Assembly (NCBI GenBank): GCA_934700345.1 | Contig: CAKUXP010000003.1 | Coordinates: 1 to 64,000, forward strand | Direction of reading: 5' to 3' | DNA: 64,000 bases | Source of the DNA: an uncultured Fibrobacter sp. | Lineage (GTDB): Bacteria; Fibrobacterota; Fibrobacteria; Fibrobacterales; Fibrobacteraceae | Shown here: piece after piece, positions 8,498 to 17,326 of the stretch | Numbering within the stretch: the stretch's first letter is position 1 | Layout of the letters: each line of letters starts with the position of its first letter | The notes under the pieces: generated by a model | Database searches by the model: none | Told to the model about the DNA's origin: nothing | Seen by the model: only the letters and a program-made list of their open reading frames with translations | Made by a program: the position numbers and the translations under genes

Positions 8498-9618
8498 AGC
8501 CTGTCCCTGAACTGTTCGTAGGTGAAGCGGCGGACCAGCTTGAATTTTCCGTCTTTCCAGATGCCGATGCTCGGATGCGGCACGCCGTTGAAGAAAGTCG
8601 TCTTGACCATCGTATAATGGATCATGTCGAAGAACACGATGCGGTCTCCCACATGGAGCGGGCTATCGAACGAGTAGTCCCCGACGATATCTCCGGCAAG
8701 GCACGTGTCTCCGCCGAGGCGATAGTCGAACTTCTTTTCCCCGGGATTTCCCGCGCCGATGACCGTTGGACGATAGGGCATTTCCAGACAGTCGGGCATG
8801 TGCGCACTTACCGAAATGTCCAGGATGGCGATGTCCTTTTCGTTGTGGACGATGTCCTCGACGGTCGCGACCAGTTCCCCTGTCTGCCATCCCACGGCTT
8901 CGCCCGGTTCGAGAATCACCTGGACGTTCGGGTAGCGCCTGTGAAAGTCCTTGAGAATGCGGACGAGCCTTTCTGCATCGTAGTCCTTCCGGGTGATGTG
9001 ATGCCCGCCCCCGAAGTTCACCCACTTCATCCGGGGAATCCACGTTCCGAAGCGTTCTTCGAAATTTTGCAGGACCGCTTCGAGGGCGTCTGCGTTCTGT
9101 TCGCAGAGAGCATGGAAGTGCAACCCTTCGATGCCGTCGAGCAGTTCCGGTCGGAATTCCTTCCGGGTGACGCCTAGCCGGGAGAACCTGCCACATGGGT
9201 TGTAGAGGTCCGTTTCGACTGTGGAAAATTCCGGATTGACGCGAATCCCGGGACTTACGCGCCTTTCGAGCGTCCTTTCCTTAAAGCGCGTCCACTGGGA
9301 AAAGCTGTTGAACGTGATGTGGTTTGCGCAGGAGAGGATTTCGTCGATTTCGGAGTCCCGATAGACCGGGGCAAAAACGTGCACTTCCTTTCCCATTTCT
9401 TCCTTGGCGAGCCTTGCCTCGTTGAGGCTCGAAGCGGTCGCTCCGGCGAGATACTTCCCGATGAGCGGAAAGGTGCTCCACATGCTGAATCCCTTGAGCG
9501 CGCAGATGATCTTGACGTCTGCGGTATTTTCGATTTTTTTGAGAAGTTCCAGGTTGCGGATGAGCCTGCTTTCTTCGAGAACGTAGCAAGGGGAGGGAAC
9601 TTGGGAATAGTCTATCAT
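8494..9618 (-). CDS. nspC: carboxynorspermidine/carboxyspermidine decarboxylase
   Basis: This is a PLP enzyme of the alanine-racemase fold that decarboxylates carboxy(nor)spermidine in the alternative polyamine route. The PLP lysine is K42 in ICALKGFSMW. The glycine-rich phosphate site VNFGGGHH, the LEPGEAVGW segment and the catalytic-cysteine region GGDTCLAGD are all present. The 374 residues match NspC. The partner dehydrogenase gene is not in the window. It is followed by tsaE with a four-base overlap; this pairing has no obvious metabolic logic. Confidence 0.93.
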   Translation of the reverse strand: MIDYSQVPSPCYVLEESRLIRNLELLKKIENTADVKIICALKGFSMWSTFPLIGKYLAGATASSLNEARLAKEEMGKEVHVFAPVYRDSEIDEILSCANHITFNSFSQWTRFKERTLERRVSPGIRVNPEFSTVETDLYNPCGRFSRLGVTRKEFRPELLDGIEGLHFHALCEQNADALEAVLQNFEERFGTWIPRMKWVNFGGGHHITRKDYDAERLVRILKDFHRRYPNVQVILEPGEAVGWQTGELVATVEDIVHNEKDIAILDISVSAHMPDCLEMPYRPTVIGAGNPGEKKFDYRLGGDTCLAGDIVGDYSFDSPLHVGDRIVFFDMIHYTMVKTTFFNGVPHPSIGIWKDGKFKLVRRFTYEQFRDRL

Positions 9619-9666
9619 AGCCCAAATTTACTTTTTACTAGATTTTCCACCAAGAGAGGTTTTCTT

Positions 9667-10443
9667 TTGAATCGAATTTGCAGTCATCTTCTCGCCTTTT
9701 TGGGTCTTTCGTCCTTCGCCTTTGCGCAGGTTCCCGTTTCGCCGGTCGTCTCTTCCCCGATCGAAACTTCGTCGTCTTCCGCGCAGATTTCCACGCGCGG
9801 TCCGGGCGATTTCGGCAAGGCTATCCAAGCCAAGATGGATTCCATCTCGGCGGCTCTCAAGGCGAATGCCGGGGAGTCCAATTCCGACAGTATCGCGAAG
9901 GTCAAGGCGGACAGCGTCCGCGAAGCCCTCAAGGCTGGTAGCTATATTCCGCGGGCGAAATACGACAAGAGCAATTTCGATTCGTGGAAAATCGACACGG
10001 TCTTCCAGAAGGCGATGAAGGAACGCGTCGTCGGGGACTGGAGAACGCCGATTCTTTCGCATGGGCACGCTTTTCGCGATGCGGAACTCAAGTTTCTGAT
10101 GAACGATACGCTTGTCGGAACGACCCGCACCTATTCGGATTCGGGCCGCTACCAGATGACGGGGGAATACACCTACCGTGCCCGTTACCGTTTCGAGAAC
10201 GATTCGACGATTGTCGCCCGCGAAGTTTTCAAGGACCGCGGGGTTGTACGTTGGGACTTTATCCAGTTCGAAATCAAGGACAACGTGTTCAAGTATCACC
10301 TGGAAAAAATCGAGTTCCGCGACTTGAACGACAACTGGCTGAACGCGCTGCAGGGCTTTGAACGGGTCGCTCCGGAAATCTACCTGCGTACGGATGGAAA
10401 AGGGCAGGCGCCCAAGTCCGTCTTGAATGTAAACGACAAATAG
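9667..10443 (+). CDS. exported protein of unknown function
   Basis: The frame is open far upstream, but TTG 9667 with AGAGAGG at about 9654-9660 is the credible start. It gives a signal peptide, LNRICSHLLAFLGLSSFAFA, with cleavage before QVP. The 258-residue product has a Ser/Pro-rich linker and a short helical part. A C-terminal globular half follows (about 110-258), rich in aromatic strands such as YTYRARYRFENDS, which recall lipocalin or barrel-like folds. No family is recognised. It lies five bases upstream of the ABC permease gene and may be in its operon; it does not look like a solute-binding protein. Confidence 0.75.
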   Translation: MNRICSHLLAFLGLSSFAFAQVPVSPVVSSPIETSSSSAQISTRGPGDFGKAIQAKMDSISAALKANAGESNSDSIAKVKADSVREALKAGSYIPRAKYDKSNFDSWKIDTVFQKAMKERVVGDWRTPILSHGHAFRDAELKFLMNDTLVGTTRTYSDSGRYQMTGEYTYRARYRFENDSTIVAREVFKDRGVVRWDFIQFEIKDNVFKYHLEKIEFRDLNDNWLNALQGFERVAPEIYLRTDGKGQAPKSVLNVNDK

Positions 10444-10448
10444 TCTCG

Positions 10449-11423
10449 ATGCACCGGACTGCTCTCGGAATGCTTCTTCTGGCAGTGCCGGTCTGCGTGC
10501 TTGTGGGAGGGACCGTCTTTTTCGGTTCGGCTGCCATCGGCCTTTCGGATGTGTGGGACGCCTTGTTTTTTAAGGGGAAGCCTTTTGCCGAGGATGTCGT
10601 GTGGCAGATTCGCATCCCTAAGGCTTGCTCTGCGATTCTGTCCGGGGTATCGCTTGCGGTTTCGGGACTCGTGCTGCAAAGCGTATTCAAGAATCCGCTA
10701 GCGGGACCTTTTGTCCTGGGGGTGAGTTCCGGGGCGAACCTGGGTGTCGCGCTTGTCCTGCTTGCCGGATTCGGGAAGGGAAGCCTTGGCGTCGTTCCTG
10801 GTGCGGCGGTCGGGGCTTTCGCTGTCGTATGGATAGTCCTGTTCGCGTCGAGGTTTGTCGCGCATTCCGTTTCGCTGCTGATTGTCGGGTTGATGGTCGG
10901 CTATTTCGTCGATGCGGTCGTCGCCTTTTTGATGTCGGTGAGTTCCGCGGAATCGCTGCGAGGCTTTGTGTCATGGGGGATGGGCTCGTTTTCGAGAGTT
11001 CCGCTTGCGAGCATTGGAAGCTTTGCCCTTGTGGCTGCGCTAGGAACCTTGCCCTGCCTTCTGTGTCTCAGGTATCTGAATGCGGCCCAGGTCGGGGATT
11101 CCTTTGCGGAATCGCTTGGCATCCGGGTGAAGTTTTCGCAGATGCTCGTTCTTTTCGGCGCGAGCCTCCTCGCCGCGGGTTCGACCGTTTATTGCGGACC
11201 GATTGGCTTTTTGGGACTGGCTTCTCCGCATATCGCCTTTGGAATTTTCCGGACAACGAACCACCGCGTCCTGTTGCCCGCTTCGGCCCTTGTGGGAGCG
11301 AACCTCGCCCTTCTGTCCGGACTGGTTTCGGGAATTCCGCTGTCGAGCGTGACAAGCCTCGTCGGCGCGCCCATCGTCCTCTGGATTTTTTTGCGCTCGG
11401 GACGCGGAGGCGGAAATGGCTAA
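10449..11423 (+). CDS. iron/B12-type ABC transporter permease (FecCD family)
   Basis: The 324-residue, highly hydrophobic protein has about nine or ten membrane segments. It carries the FecCD/BtuC hallmarks: RIPKACSAILSGVSLAVSG near the N-terminus, the coupling region around RVKFSQM, and FLGLASPHIAF in the C-terminal half. It should form the inner-membrane channel for a siderophore, heme or cobalamin. It overlaps the ATPase gene by eight bases. No periplasmic binding protein or TonB receptor gene is nearby, so the substrate is open. Confidence 0.92.
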   Translation: MHRTALGMLLLAVPVCVLVGGTVFFGSAAIGLSDVWDALFFKGKPFAEDVVWQIRIPKACSAILSGVSLAVSGLVLQSVFKNPLAGPFVLGVSSGANLGVALVLLAGFGKGSLGVVPGAAVGAFAVVWIVLFASRFVAHSVSLLIVGLMVGYFVDAVVAFLMSVSSAESLRGFVSWGMGSFSRVPLASIGSFALVAALGTLPCLLCLRYLNAAQVGDSFAESLGIRVKFSQMLVLFGASLLAAGSTVYCGPIGFLGLASPHIAFGIFRTTNHRVLLPASALVGANLALLSGLVSGIPLSSVTSLVGAPIVLWIFLRSGRGGGNG

Positions 11424-12168
11424 AGCGATTTTGCGGGCGGAGAATTTTTCGGCAGGATACGGGAAACCTCTTTTTTCCGAGGCGGAAATCGTTCTGGAAA
11501 GCGGGCGGGTCGTTTCGCTGGTCGGCCCCAACGGAACGGGCAAGAGTACGGTTCTCCGGTGCTTTGCAGGACTTCTCCGTCCGCTGTCGGGGAACATTTT
11601 TCTTTGCGGAAGACCGATTGAAAGTTTCCTTCCCCGGGAACGCGCGAAGCTTGTCGCTTCGGTCTTTACGCAAGTGCGGATTCCTTTCGGCATGAAGTGC
11701 CGGGAATTCGTCTCCCTGGGGCGGATACCCTATTCCGGCTGGCTTGACGGACGTTCAAAGGTGGACAGCCAATCAATTGATGCTTCGATTTCGAGTGTCG
11801 GGATGGAAGCCTTTGCTGACCGCCGGGTATCGGATCTTTCGGACGGGGAACGTTCCCGGGTGTTCCTCGCTCGGGCTTTTGCGTCGGAGCCGAAAGTCCT
11901 GCTTCTCGACGAACCTACCGCGTTTCTGGACATTCCGAATATCCTGGGCCTTTTCCGGCTCCTGAAAAAAATGGCTCGAGAAAAAAATGTCGCCGTGCTG
12001 CTTTCGACGCACCATTTGGACTATGCGCTAAAATTTTCGGACAGAGTCCTTGCCTTTGACGGTCTGGGAAATATCCGGGAAGACTCTCCGGATGCCTTGG
12101 CGCGTTCCGGTTTTTTGGCGTGGGCCGGCGGCGAATCCTTAGCGGAAAAATCCGATGAAAATCCTTAA
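11416..12168 (+). CDS. ABC transporter ATP-binding protein (FepC/BtuD type)
   Basis: The cytoplasmic ATPase partner of the preceding permease. Walker A GPNGTGKST is at 37-45 and the signature is LSDGERSRV. Walker B VLLLDEPTAFLD and the switch histidine in LLSTHHLDYA are in order. The 250-residue length is normal. The start at 11416 has GGAGG five bases upstream. It overlaps the permease by eight bases and the next gene by 14 bases, so all three are probably co-translated. Confidence 0.94.
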   Translation: MAKAILRAENFSAGYGKPLFSEAEIVLESGRVVSLVGPNGTGKSTVLRCFAGLLRPLSGNIFLCGRPIESFLPRERAKLVASVFTQVRIPFGMKCREFVSLGRIPYSGWLDGRSKVDSQSIDASISSVGMEAFADRRVSDLSDGERSRVFLARAFASEPKVLLLDEPTAFLDIPNILGLFRLLKKMAREKNVAVLLSTHHLDYALKFSDRVLAFDGLGNIREDSPDALARSGFLAWAGGESLAEKSDENP

Positions 12169-13078
12169 CCTTTTAGCGCCTTGTCTGTTACTTTGTGTAC
12201 AATTTACCGCTTGTATCGGTACGAAAAAGGCGGAAGGACCGCTCCCGCCTTATCTGCAGGAACATCCTTGTGGAGAAAAGCATCTGCTCTGGAAGGCTAC
12301 CAAGGCGAACCAGCCCGATATCTGGCTTTTCGGGAGCATCCACGTGGCGGATTCCTCCTTTTATCCGTTTGCTCCGGTTGTCGATTCGGCGCTTGAGACG
12401 GCGAGCCTTGTCGCTGCGGAACTCGATATCCAGGAGGATTCGACGCTTGCCTTGACGGGACGCCTTGTGCAGGAAAATGGAACGCTTCCCGAAAACCTTC
12501 GCCTGCGGGATGTCTTGCCGGATTCCCTGTATCGGCAAATCGATTCGCTCGCGTCGTCGTGGGGCTTTTCGGCAAGGCTTCTGGAGTCGTTCCGCCCGTG
12601 GCTTGTCGCCGTATCGCTTTCGGCGTTCGCCTTTGAACGGATGGGGCTCTCGGGGGAATTTGGTATCGACAGGGAAATCCTTTTGCGGGCGGAGGACCAG
12701 GGAAAGGAAATCTTCGCCTTGGAAACCCCGGGAGACCAGATAGGAATCTTTTCGGATTCGGAAGATTCGCTCGGAATCGAGTACCTGAAGAATACGCTAG
12801 GGGAAATCCAGTTGGCGGATTCGATGCTTTCGGGAGTCATGAATGCCTGGAAATGCGGCGACGCGCAGGGGCTTCGCCGGTTTCTCGATGCGGATGACAA
12901 TATCTATGAAGAGGAACTTGGCGCCAAGCGAAATATCCGGATGGCGAAAAGCGTCGATTCGCTTTCGGCTTCGGGACAAAAGGTTTTCCTTGTCGTGGGG
13001 AGCGCACATCTCGTAAGCTCCGGGGCGAACATCCTGACGCTTCTGGAAGAAAGGGGCTACAGAATCGAAGCGTATTAG
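12155..13078 (+). CDS. TraB/GumN family lipoprotein
   Basis: A 307-residue protein with an N-terminal lipoprotein signal ending in the lipobox-like FTAC (C20). It then has the TraB/GumN hallmarks: WLFGSIHVAD near residues 49-58 and the C-terminal VVGSAHLV segment. These two histidine-containing motifs are thought to form a metal site in a Tiki-like metalloprotease fold. It overlaps the end of the ABC ATPase gene, which links it to metal or cofactor uptake. That link is inference from position only. Confidence 0.88.
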   Translation: MKILNLLAPCLLLCVQFTACIGTKKAEGPLPPYLQEHPCGEKHLLWKATKANQPDIWLFGSIHVADSSFYPFAPVVDSALETASLVAAELDIQEDSTLALTGRLVQENGTLPENLRLRDVLPDSLYRQIDSLASSWGFSARLLESFRPWLVAVSLSAFAFERMGLSGEFGIDREILLRAEDQGKEIFALETPGDQIGIFSDSEDSLGIEYLKNTLGEIQLADSMLSGVMNAWKCGDAQGLRRFLDADDNIYEEELGAKRNIRMAKSVDSLSASGQKVFLVVGSAHLVSSGANILTLLEERGYRIEAY

Positions 13079-13083
13079 CGAGG

Positions 13084-14418
13084 TTACTTCCGGATGCTCT
13101 TGATATCGAGACCGATGCGGGCTGCGTAGGCGTAGAGCGCCTGTCGCATCATGCCGAACGCTTCTGCGGTTTTCTTGACCGAACCGTTGTTTTCCCGGAG
13201 CTTCGCAATGATGAATTTGCGTTCCTCGCCCTTCTGGATTTTCTGGAATTCGTCAAAGGATATGCCTTTCCAGTCGCGCTGCGGAAGGCTTACCCGGATA
13301 TTTTTTTTCGGGAAAATGTTTTCGTAGGTGATTTCGTCGCCGTCCATGAGGACTATCGCCCGGTGGATTGCATTTTCGAGTTCGCGGATGTTTCCCGGCC
13401 AGTCGTATTCCACTAGGGCCTGCATGGTTCCATCGGAAACGTACGGGGCGGTTTCGCGCAGGGAAAACTCGCGGATAAAGTGATGGACCAGTTCCGGGAT
13501 GTCTTCCTTGCGTTCACGCAGTGAGGGAACTTCGATGGGGATGACGTTCAATCGGTAGAAAAGGTCCTTTCGGAACGAGCCTTTTTCGGCTTCCTCTTCT
13601 AGGCGGTGGTTTGTCGCGGCGACAATCTGTACCTTGATCTTTTTCGTCTCGTTGGAACCTACCTGCCTGATTTCGCCTTCCTGAAGGGCGCGCAAGAGTT
13701 TTGCCTGCATTGGGAGTGGTATGTCCCCGACTTCGTCGAGGTAGAGGATGCCGCCGCTTGCCGCTTCAAAGAGGCCCTTTCTTTCGGAGAAAGCCCCGGT
13801 GAAGGAGCCTCGGGCATGTCCGAAAAGTTCGCTTTCGAAAAGGCTTTCGTTAATTGCGCTGCAGTTAACGGAAACCATATGGTGGGAAACGGAGGCTATC
13901 GCCTTTGCGACCAGTTCCTTGCCGACTCCCGATTCTCCCTGGATGAGTACCGTTGCCCCCTTGCTCCGGATGGCCTTGAGAATTGAATCGTAGAGTTTTT
14001 TTACGGGGGCGCTGTGTCCGACGATTTTTTTCAGTGCCCCGTTGATGGATGCGAGAATCTCCGATTGGCCCTTGAGATAGAGAATCTCGGTCATGAAGCG
14101 TACTCGCAATTCCTCGGACGGGAGGATCGCGCTGAAAAAACGCGCCTGGAATGGGGAGGGCGGCTTGGATGTCTGGCTGAAACCTAGAAATCTCGTTGCC
14201 GGGGAAATTTCATGGAATATGCGGAACAGGTCTTCGGAAAAGTCCCGGTCCAGGTTGATGACCGTGATCGCCGGCGAAAAGCGTCGGAACGTATCCGCCG
14301 CTAACAAGGGATCCGCGCAGAGTCGTGTTTCGTAACCTTCTACGCTTGAAAGAACATCCTCTAGGAAGGAAACGTTCTCGTTCTCTTCGGAAAGGATGAG
14401 AATCCGTGTCTTTCCCAT
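13084..14418 (-). CDS. sigma-54 activator with degenerate receiver domain
   Basis: An NtrC-type architecture in 444 residues: receiver-like domain (1-120), AAA+ sigma54-interaction domain (about 134-365) and a Fis-type helix-turn-helix at the C-terminus (NNGSVKKTAEAFGMMRQALY). Walker A is GESGVGKE, the sigma54-contact loop reads GSFTGA (usual GAFTGA), and Walker B is LYLDEVGD. In the receiver, the acidic pair is replaced (ILILSEEN, usual IL-hydrophobic-VDDD). The phosphoacceptor position appears to be N in PAITVIN. The protein therefore may not be controlled by phosphorylation. It is the last gene of a rho-proC cluster, ten bases after proC. Confidence 0.9.
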   Translation of the reverse strand: MGKTRILILSEENENVSFLEDVLSSVEGYETRLCADPLLAADTFRRFSPAITVINLDRDFSEDLFRIFHEISPATRFLGFSQTSKPPSPFQARFFSAILPSEELRVRFMTEILYLKGQSEILASINGALKKIVGHSAPVKKLYDSILKAIRSKGATVLIQGESGVGKELVAKAIASVSHHMVSVNCSAINESLFESELFGHARGSFTGAFSERKGLFEAASGGILYLDEVGDIPLPMQAKLLRALQEGEIRQVGSNETKKIKVQIVAATNHRLEEEAEKGSFRKDLFYRLNVIPIEVPSLRERKEDIPELVHHFIREFSLRETAPYVSDGTMQALVEYDWPGNIRELENAIHRAIVLMDGDEITYENIFPKKNIRVSLPQRDWKGISFDEFQKIQKGEERKFIIAKLRENNGSVKKTAEAFGMMRQALYAYAARIGLDIKSIRK

Positions 14419-14427
14419 AGAGGCTGC

Positions 14428-15240
14428 TTATTTGCCGAGCGCCTGGGAGCGGAGCGTTGCCGCTTCGACGGTGTGCATTAGCATGCCGCGCAATCCGGCG
14501 TCTTCGAGAACCTGGACTCCCGCGATAGTCGTTCCCGCAGGCGATGAGACCATTGCGGAAAGTTCGCCCGTGTCCTTGCCCGACTTTTTCAGGAGTTCAA
14601 TGCTCCCTTCGATTGTGGCGAGCGTAAGCTCCATGGCGACAGGGCGGGATAGTCCCATCTTGACGCCGCCGCGGACAAGGCCCTCGATAAATTCGAAAAC
14701 ATATGCCGGTGCGCTGCCGGAAAGTCCGGTGACCGCATCGATCAGGTTCTCGCTCACCGTGACGACCGCACCGACAGTTTCGAGAAGCGCCTTGGCGATT
14801 TCGAGCGATTCGTTGGAAAGCCCGTCTGTCGCGATGGCGATGGCGCCTTTTCCGACGGTGAGCGGCAGGTTCGGCATTACCCGGACGACATCGCCGTGAT
14901 CAAAGTCTAGCAGTTCGAGTATCTTCTTTCGGGAAACGCCTGCCATGATGGAGATTATCTCGGGGCGCGAAGCTGTCTTTCCCTTGGCGCTTTTGCTCCA
15001 TTCCCCGGCGACAGCTCCGAAAACCTGCGGCTTGACACAGAGGAAAATGACATCGGCGTCGTTTGCCATCTTGCCGAAATCGTGGTAGCGGATAGCTCCG
15101 AGTTCCTCGACGGACATTGCCGTCTTTTCAAACGGCTCGTAAAAGAGGATCTCTCCGGGATTCTTGCCTGCCGAGAGAAGCCCGCGGAGAATCGCGCCTC
15201 CCATGTTTCCGGCTCCGGCGAATGCGATTTTCTTTGGCAT
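14428..15240 (-). CDS. proC: pyrroline-5-carboxylate reductase
   Basis: ProC carries out the last step of proline synthesis, reducing pyrroline-5-carboxylate with NAD(P)H. The N-terminal Rossmann motif is IAFAGAGNMGGAIL. VIFLCVKPQ and the family motif LSGSAPAYVFEFIEGL are present, and the C-terminal SPAGTTIAGVQVLEDAGLRG is the ProC signature. The 270 residues are of normal length. It lies 10 bases after rho and 9 bases before the sigma54 activator, so the three are probably one transcript. Confidence 0.96.
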   Translation of the reverse strand: MPKKIAFAGAGNMGGAILRGLLSAGKNPGEILFYEPFEKTAMSVEELGAIRYHDFGKMANDADVIFLCVKPQVFGAVAGEWSKSAKGKTASRPEIISIMAGVSRKKILELLDFDHGDVVRVMPNLPLTVGKGAIAIATDGLSNESLEIAKALLETVGAVVTVSENLIDAVTGLSGSAPAYVFEFIEGLVRGGVKMGLSRPVAMELTLATIEGSIELLKKSGKDTGELSAMVSSPAGTTIAGVQVLEDAGLRGMLMHTVEAATLRSQALGK

Positions 15241-15250
15241 ATTGAACTCC

Positions 15251-17212
15251 TTAGCCGTTCATCGAAGCCAGAAACTCTTCGTTGGTCCGTGTTTTTGAAA
15301 GCTTGTCCCGCATAAATTCCATGATTTCCACGGAAGTCTGTTCCTGCAGGAACTTGCGGAGTATCCAGACGCGGCGGAGCGTGTCGTCGTCGAGCAGGAG
15401 CTCTTCCTTGCGGGTTCCGGACTTGAAAATGTCGATTGCGGGCCAGATGCGCTTTTCCGCGATGCGGCGGTCGAGTACGAGTTCCATGTTGCCCGTTCCC
15501 TTGAATTCCTCGAAGATGACTTCGTCCATGCGGCTGCCCGTTTCGATGAGGGCTGTGCCGATAATGGTGAGGGAGCCTCCGTTTTCGATTTTTCGGGCCG
15601 CTCCGAAGAAACGCTTTGGACGTTGCATGGCAAGCGCATCCACACCGCCGGAAAGGATTTTTCCCGAGTGGGGGATGACGACGTTATTCGCCCGGGCAAA
15701 GCGCGTAATGGAGTCTAGCAGGATGACGACATCGTTGCCGTATTCGACGAGTCGTTTCGCCTTTTCGAGAAGAATATCGGCGACTTGCGTATGATGTTCA
15801 GGCGGTTCGTCGAATGTCGAAGCGATGACCTCGCCTTTGACGTGTCGGCGCATGTCGGTCACTTCTTCCGGGCGTTCGTCGATGAGAAGGACGAACAGCT
15901 TGACTTCCGGGTGGTTCTTCGCAATGGCGCCCGCGATATTTTGCAGGAGGACCGTTTTTCCTGTCCGCGGAGGGGCGAGGAGAATGCTGCGCTGGCCCTT
16001 GCCGATGGGCGAGAAGAGATCCATGATGCGCGTGGAATATTCGTCCTGCTTCCATTCTAGGTTCAGCTTCTGGTATGGATGTATCGGGGTCAGGTATTCG
16101 AAGGCGACGCGGTGCTTTGTCTTGGCGGGATCTTCGCCGTTCACCGTATCGACGCGGGCTAGCCCGAAGTAGCGTTCGTTGTCGCGCGGCTGTCGGACGA
16201 GACCCGTAATTGAATCTCCCGACTTGAGTTCGAAGCGGCGAATCTGGTTCGGGCTGATGTAGATATCATCCTGCCCGGCGAGATAGTTCAGGTCGGCATT
16301 TCGCAGGAACCCGTAGCCCTCCTTCATGATTTCGAGAGTGCCTTCCGTATAGATGGGGGCGCCTTCGCCGGAAATGGCTCCGAGAATCCGGTAGATGAGC
16401 GCCTGTTTTTTGAGACGCTTGACGTCCGGGATGTTGAGCGATACCGCTTTTTCCTGCAGATCGAACATCGGCGTGTTGCGGAGCTCACGCCAACGCTGCA
16501 TGGCGATGGCTACCTTTTCGGGATCCGCCGGTGGCGCCTGGAGCTGGTCGTCGGGAATATCGTCTTGCGGCAGGTAGCGGTTGTTCCTGCCATACTTGTT
16601 CCGTCCGAACTTGTTGAACTTGCTGTGGCGATTGTTGTTCGCGTTGAAACCGTTGTTCCCGAAATTTTCGTTTCCGTTGCCGAACCGGCGGTTATAGCGG
16701 TTCGTTCCGCCGAAAGGCGCATCGGGCATTGGGGCTTCGAATGCGGGGTTGTTCTGTACGGCGCTCATGTCGGCTGTTGCGTTTCCGTTGCCTGTCGCGG
16801 TGACAGTCGTCCCCGCTTCGGTGGGAATCGTTCCCTGGTTTTCTTCGGAAAGTTCGCTTGTGCCTGGGGTCGCCGTGACGACAGGTTCCTCGGAAAGCTC
16901 CGAAGTCGGGACTGGCGTCCCTTTGGTAAATTCGTTCGGAGAAAACTCGTTTCGGGCTTCGGGCTGGAAGGTCTCTTCCTGGATACTTGGCGCGGCCTTT
17001 TCGCTGGATTCTTCGGGGCGCACCTTGCGCGGACGTCCGCGGTGACGTTTGGGAACCTGGCTTTCGGCGGGTTGGACCTGGTCTTCCGGGAATGTGATGG
17101 GAGCAGCCAAGTCGCCTAGGGAGGAAAGATCCGGAATTGGGGTATCGGGGGAAATCGTATCGGAAATCAGATGAACGGAAACGGAACCGTCAGTTTTTTT
17201 CGGTCTGGGCAC
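15251..17212 (-). CDS. rho: transcription termination factor Rho with long Asn-rich N-terminal insert
   Basis: Rho is the hexameric RNA helicase that ends transcription. The RNA-binding domain contains GYGFLRNADLNYLAGQDDIYIS. Walker A is APPRTGKT, and the Q-loop/R-loop region reads SITRFARANN and SGGVDALAMQRPKRFFGAARKIE. Between the N-terminus and the core lie about 220 residues of low complexity. They are first Pro/Glu/Thr-rich, with an AT-hook-like KRHRGRPRK, then Asn/Arg-rich (for example NENFGNNGFNANNNRH). GTG 17212 is chosen because AGGAG lies five bases upstream; the open frame extends to 17275. The protein is 653 residues. Confidence 0.95.
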   Translation of the reverse strand: MPRPKKTDGSVSVHLISDTISPDTPIPDLSSLGDLAAPITFPEDQVQPAESQVPKRHRGRPRKVRPEESSEKAAPSIQEETFQPEARNEFSPNEFTKGTPVPTSELSEEPVVTATPGTSELSEENQGTIPTEAGTTVTATGNGNATADMSAVQNNPAFEAPMPDAPFGGTNRYNRRFGNGNENFGNNGFNANNNRHSKFNKFGRNKYGRNNRYLPQDDIPDDQLQAPPADPEKVAIAMQRWRELRNTPMFDLQEKAVSLNIPDVKRLKKQALIYRILGAISGEGAPIYTEGTLEIMKEGYGFLRNADLNYLAGQDDIYISPNQIRRFELKSGDSITGLVRQPRDNERYFGLARVDTVNGEDPAKTKHRVAFEYLTPIHPYQKLNLEWKQDEYSTRIMDLFSPIGKGQRSILLAPPRTGKTVLLQNIAGAIAKNHPEVKLFVLLIDERPEEVTDMRRHVKGEVIASTFDEPPEHHTQVADILLEKAKRLVEYGNDVVILLDSITRFARANNVVIPHSGKILSGGVDALAMQRPKRFFGAARKIENGGSLTIIGTALIETGSRMDEVIFEEFKGTGNMELVLDRRIAEKRIWPAIDIFKSGTRKEELLLDDDTLRRVWILRKFLQEQTSVEIMEFMRDKLSKTRTNEEFLASMNG

Positions 17213-17295
17213 AGGGACTCCTGCGAACTGTGAATAAGAGAATGGGAATTGTGAAAAATCAGGTGGAAAAAGCAAGAATGCTTGATCCGGACCCT

Positions 17296-17319
17296 AATAT
17301 AGATAAAAAAATCTATATT
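17296..17319. promoter_or_regulatory. perfect inverted repeat between rho and folK
   Basis: AATATAGAT, six A residues and ATCTATATT form a perfect nine-base inverted repeat in the rho-folK divergent gap, just upstream of the folK start. It is AT-rich and could be an operator or a -10 region of either gene. Confidence 0.45.
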
Positions 17320-17326
17320 GGCACTT

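Noticed and set aside
17213..17275. Upstream TTG start for rho
   Set aside because: The GTG at 17212 has AGGAG at ideal spacing, and the extra 21 residues include that ribosome site.
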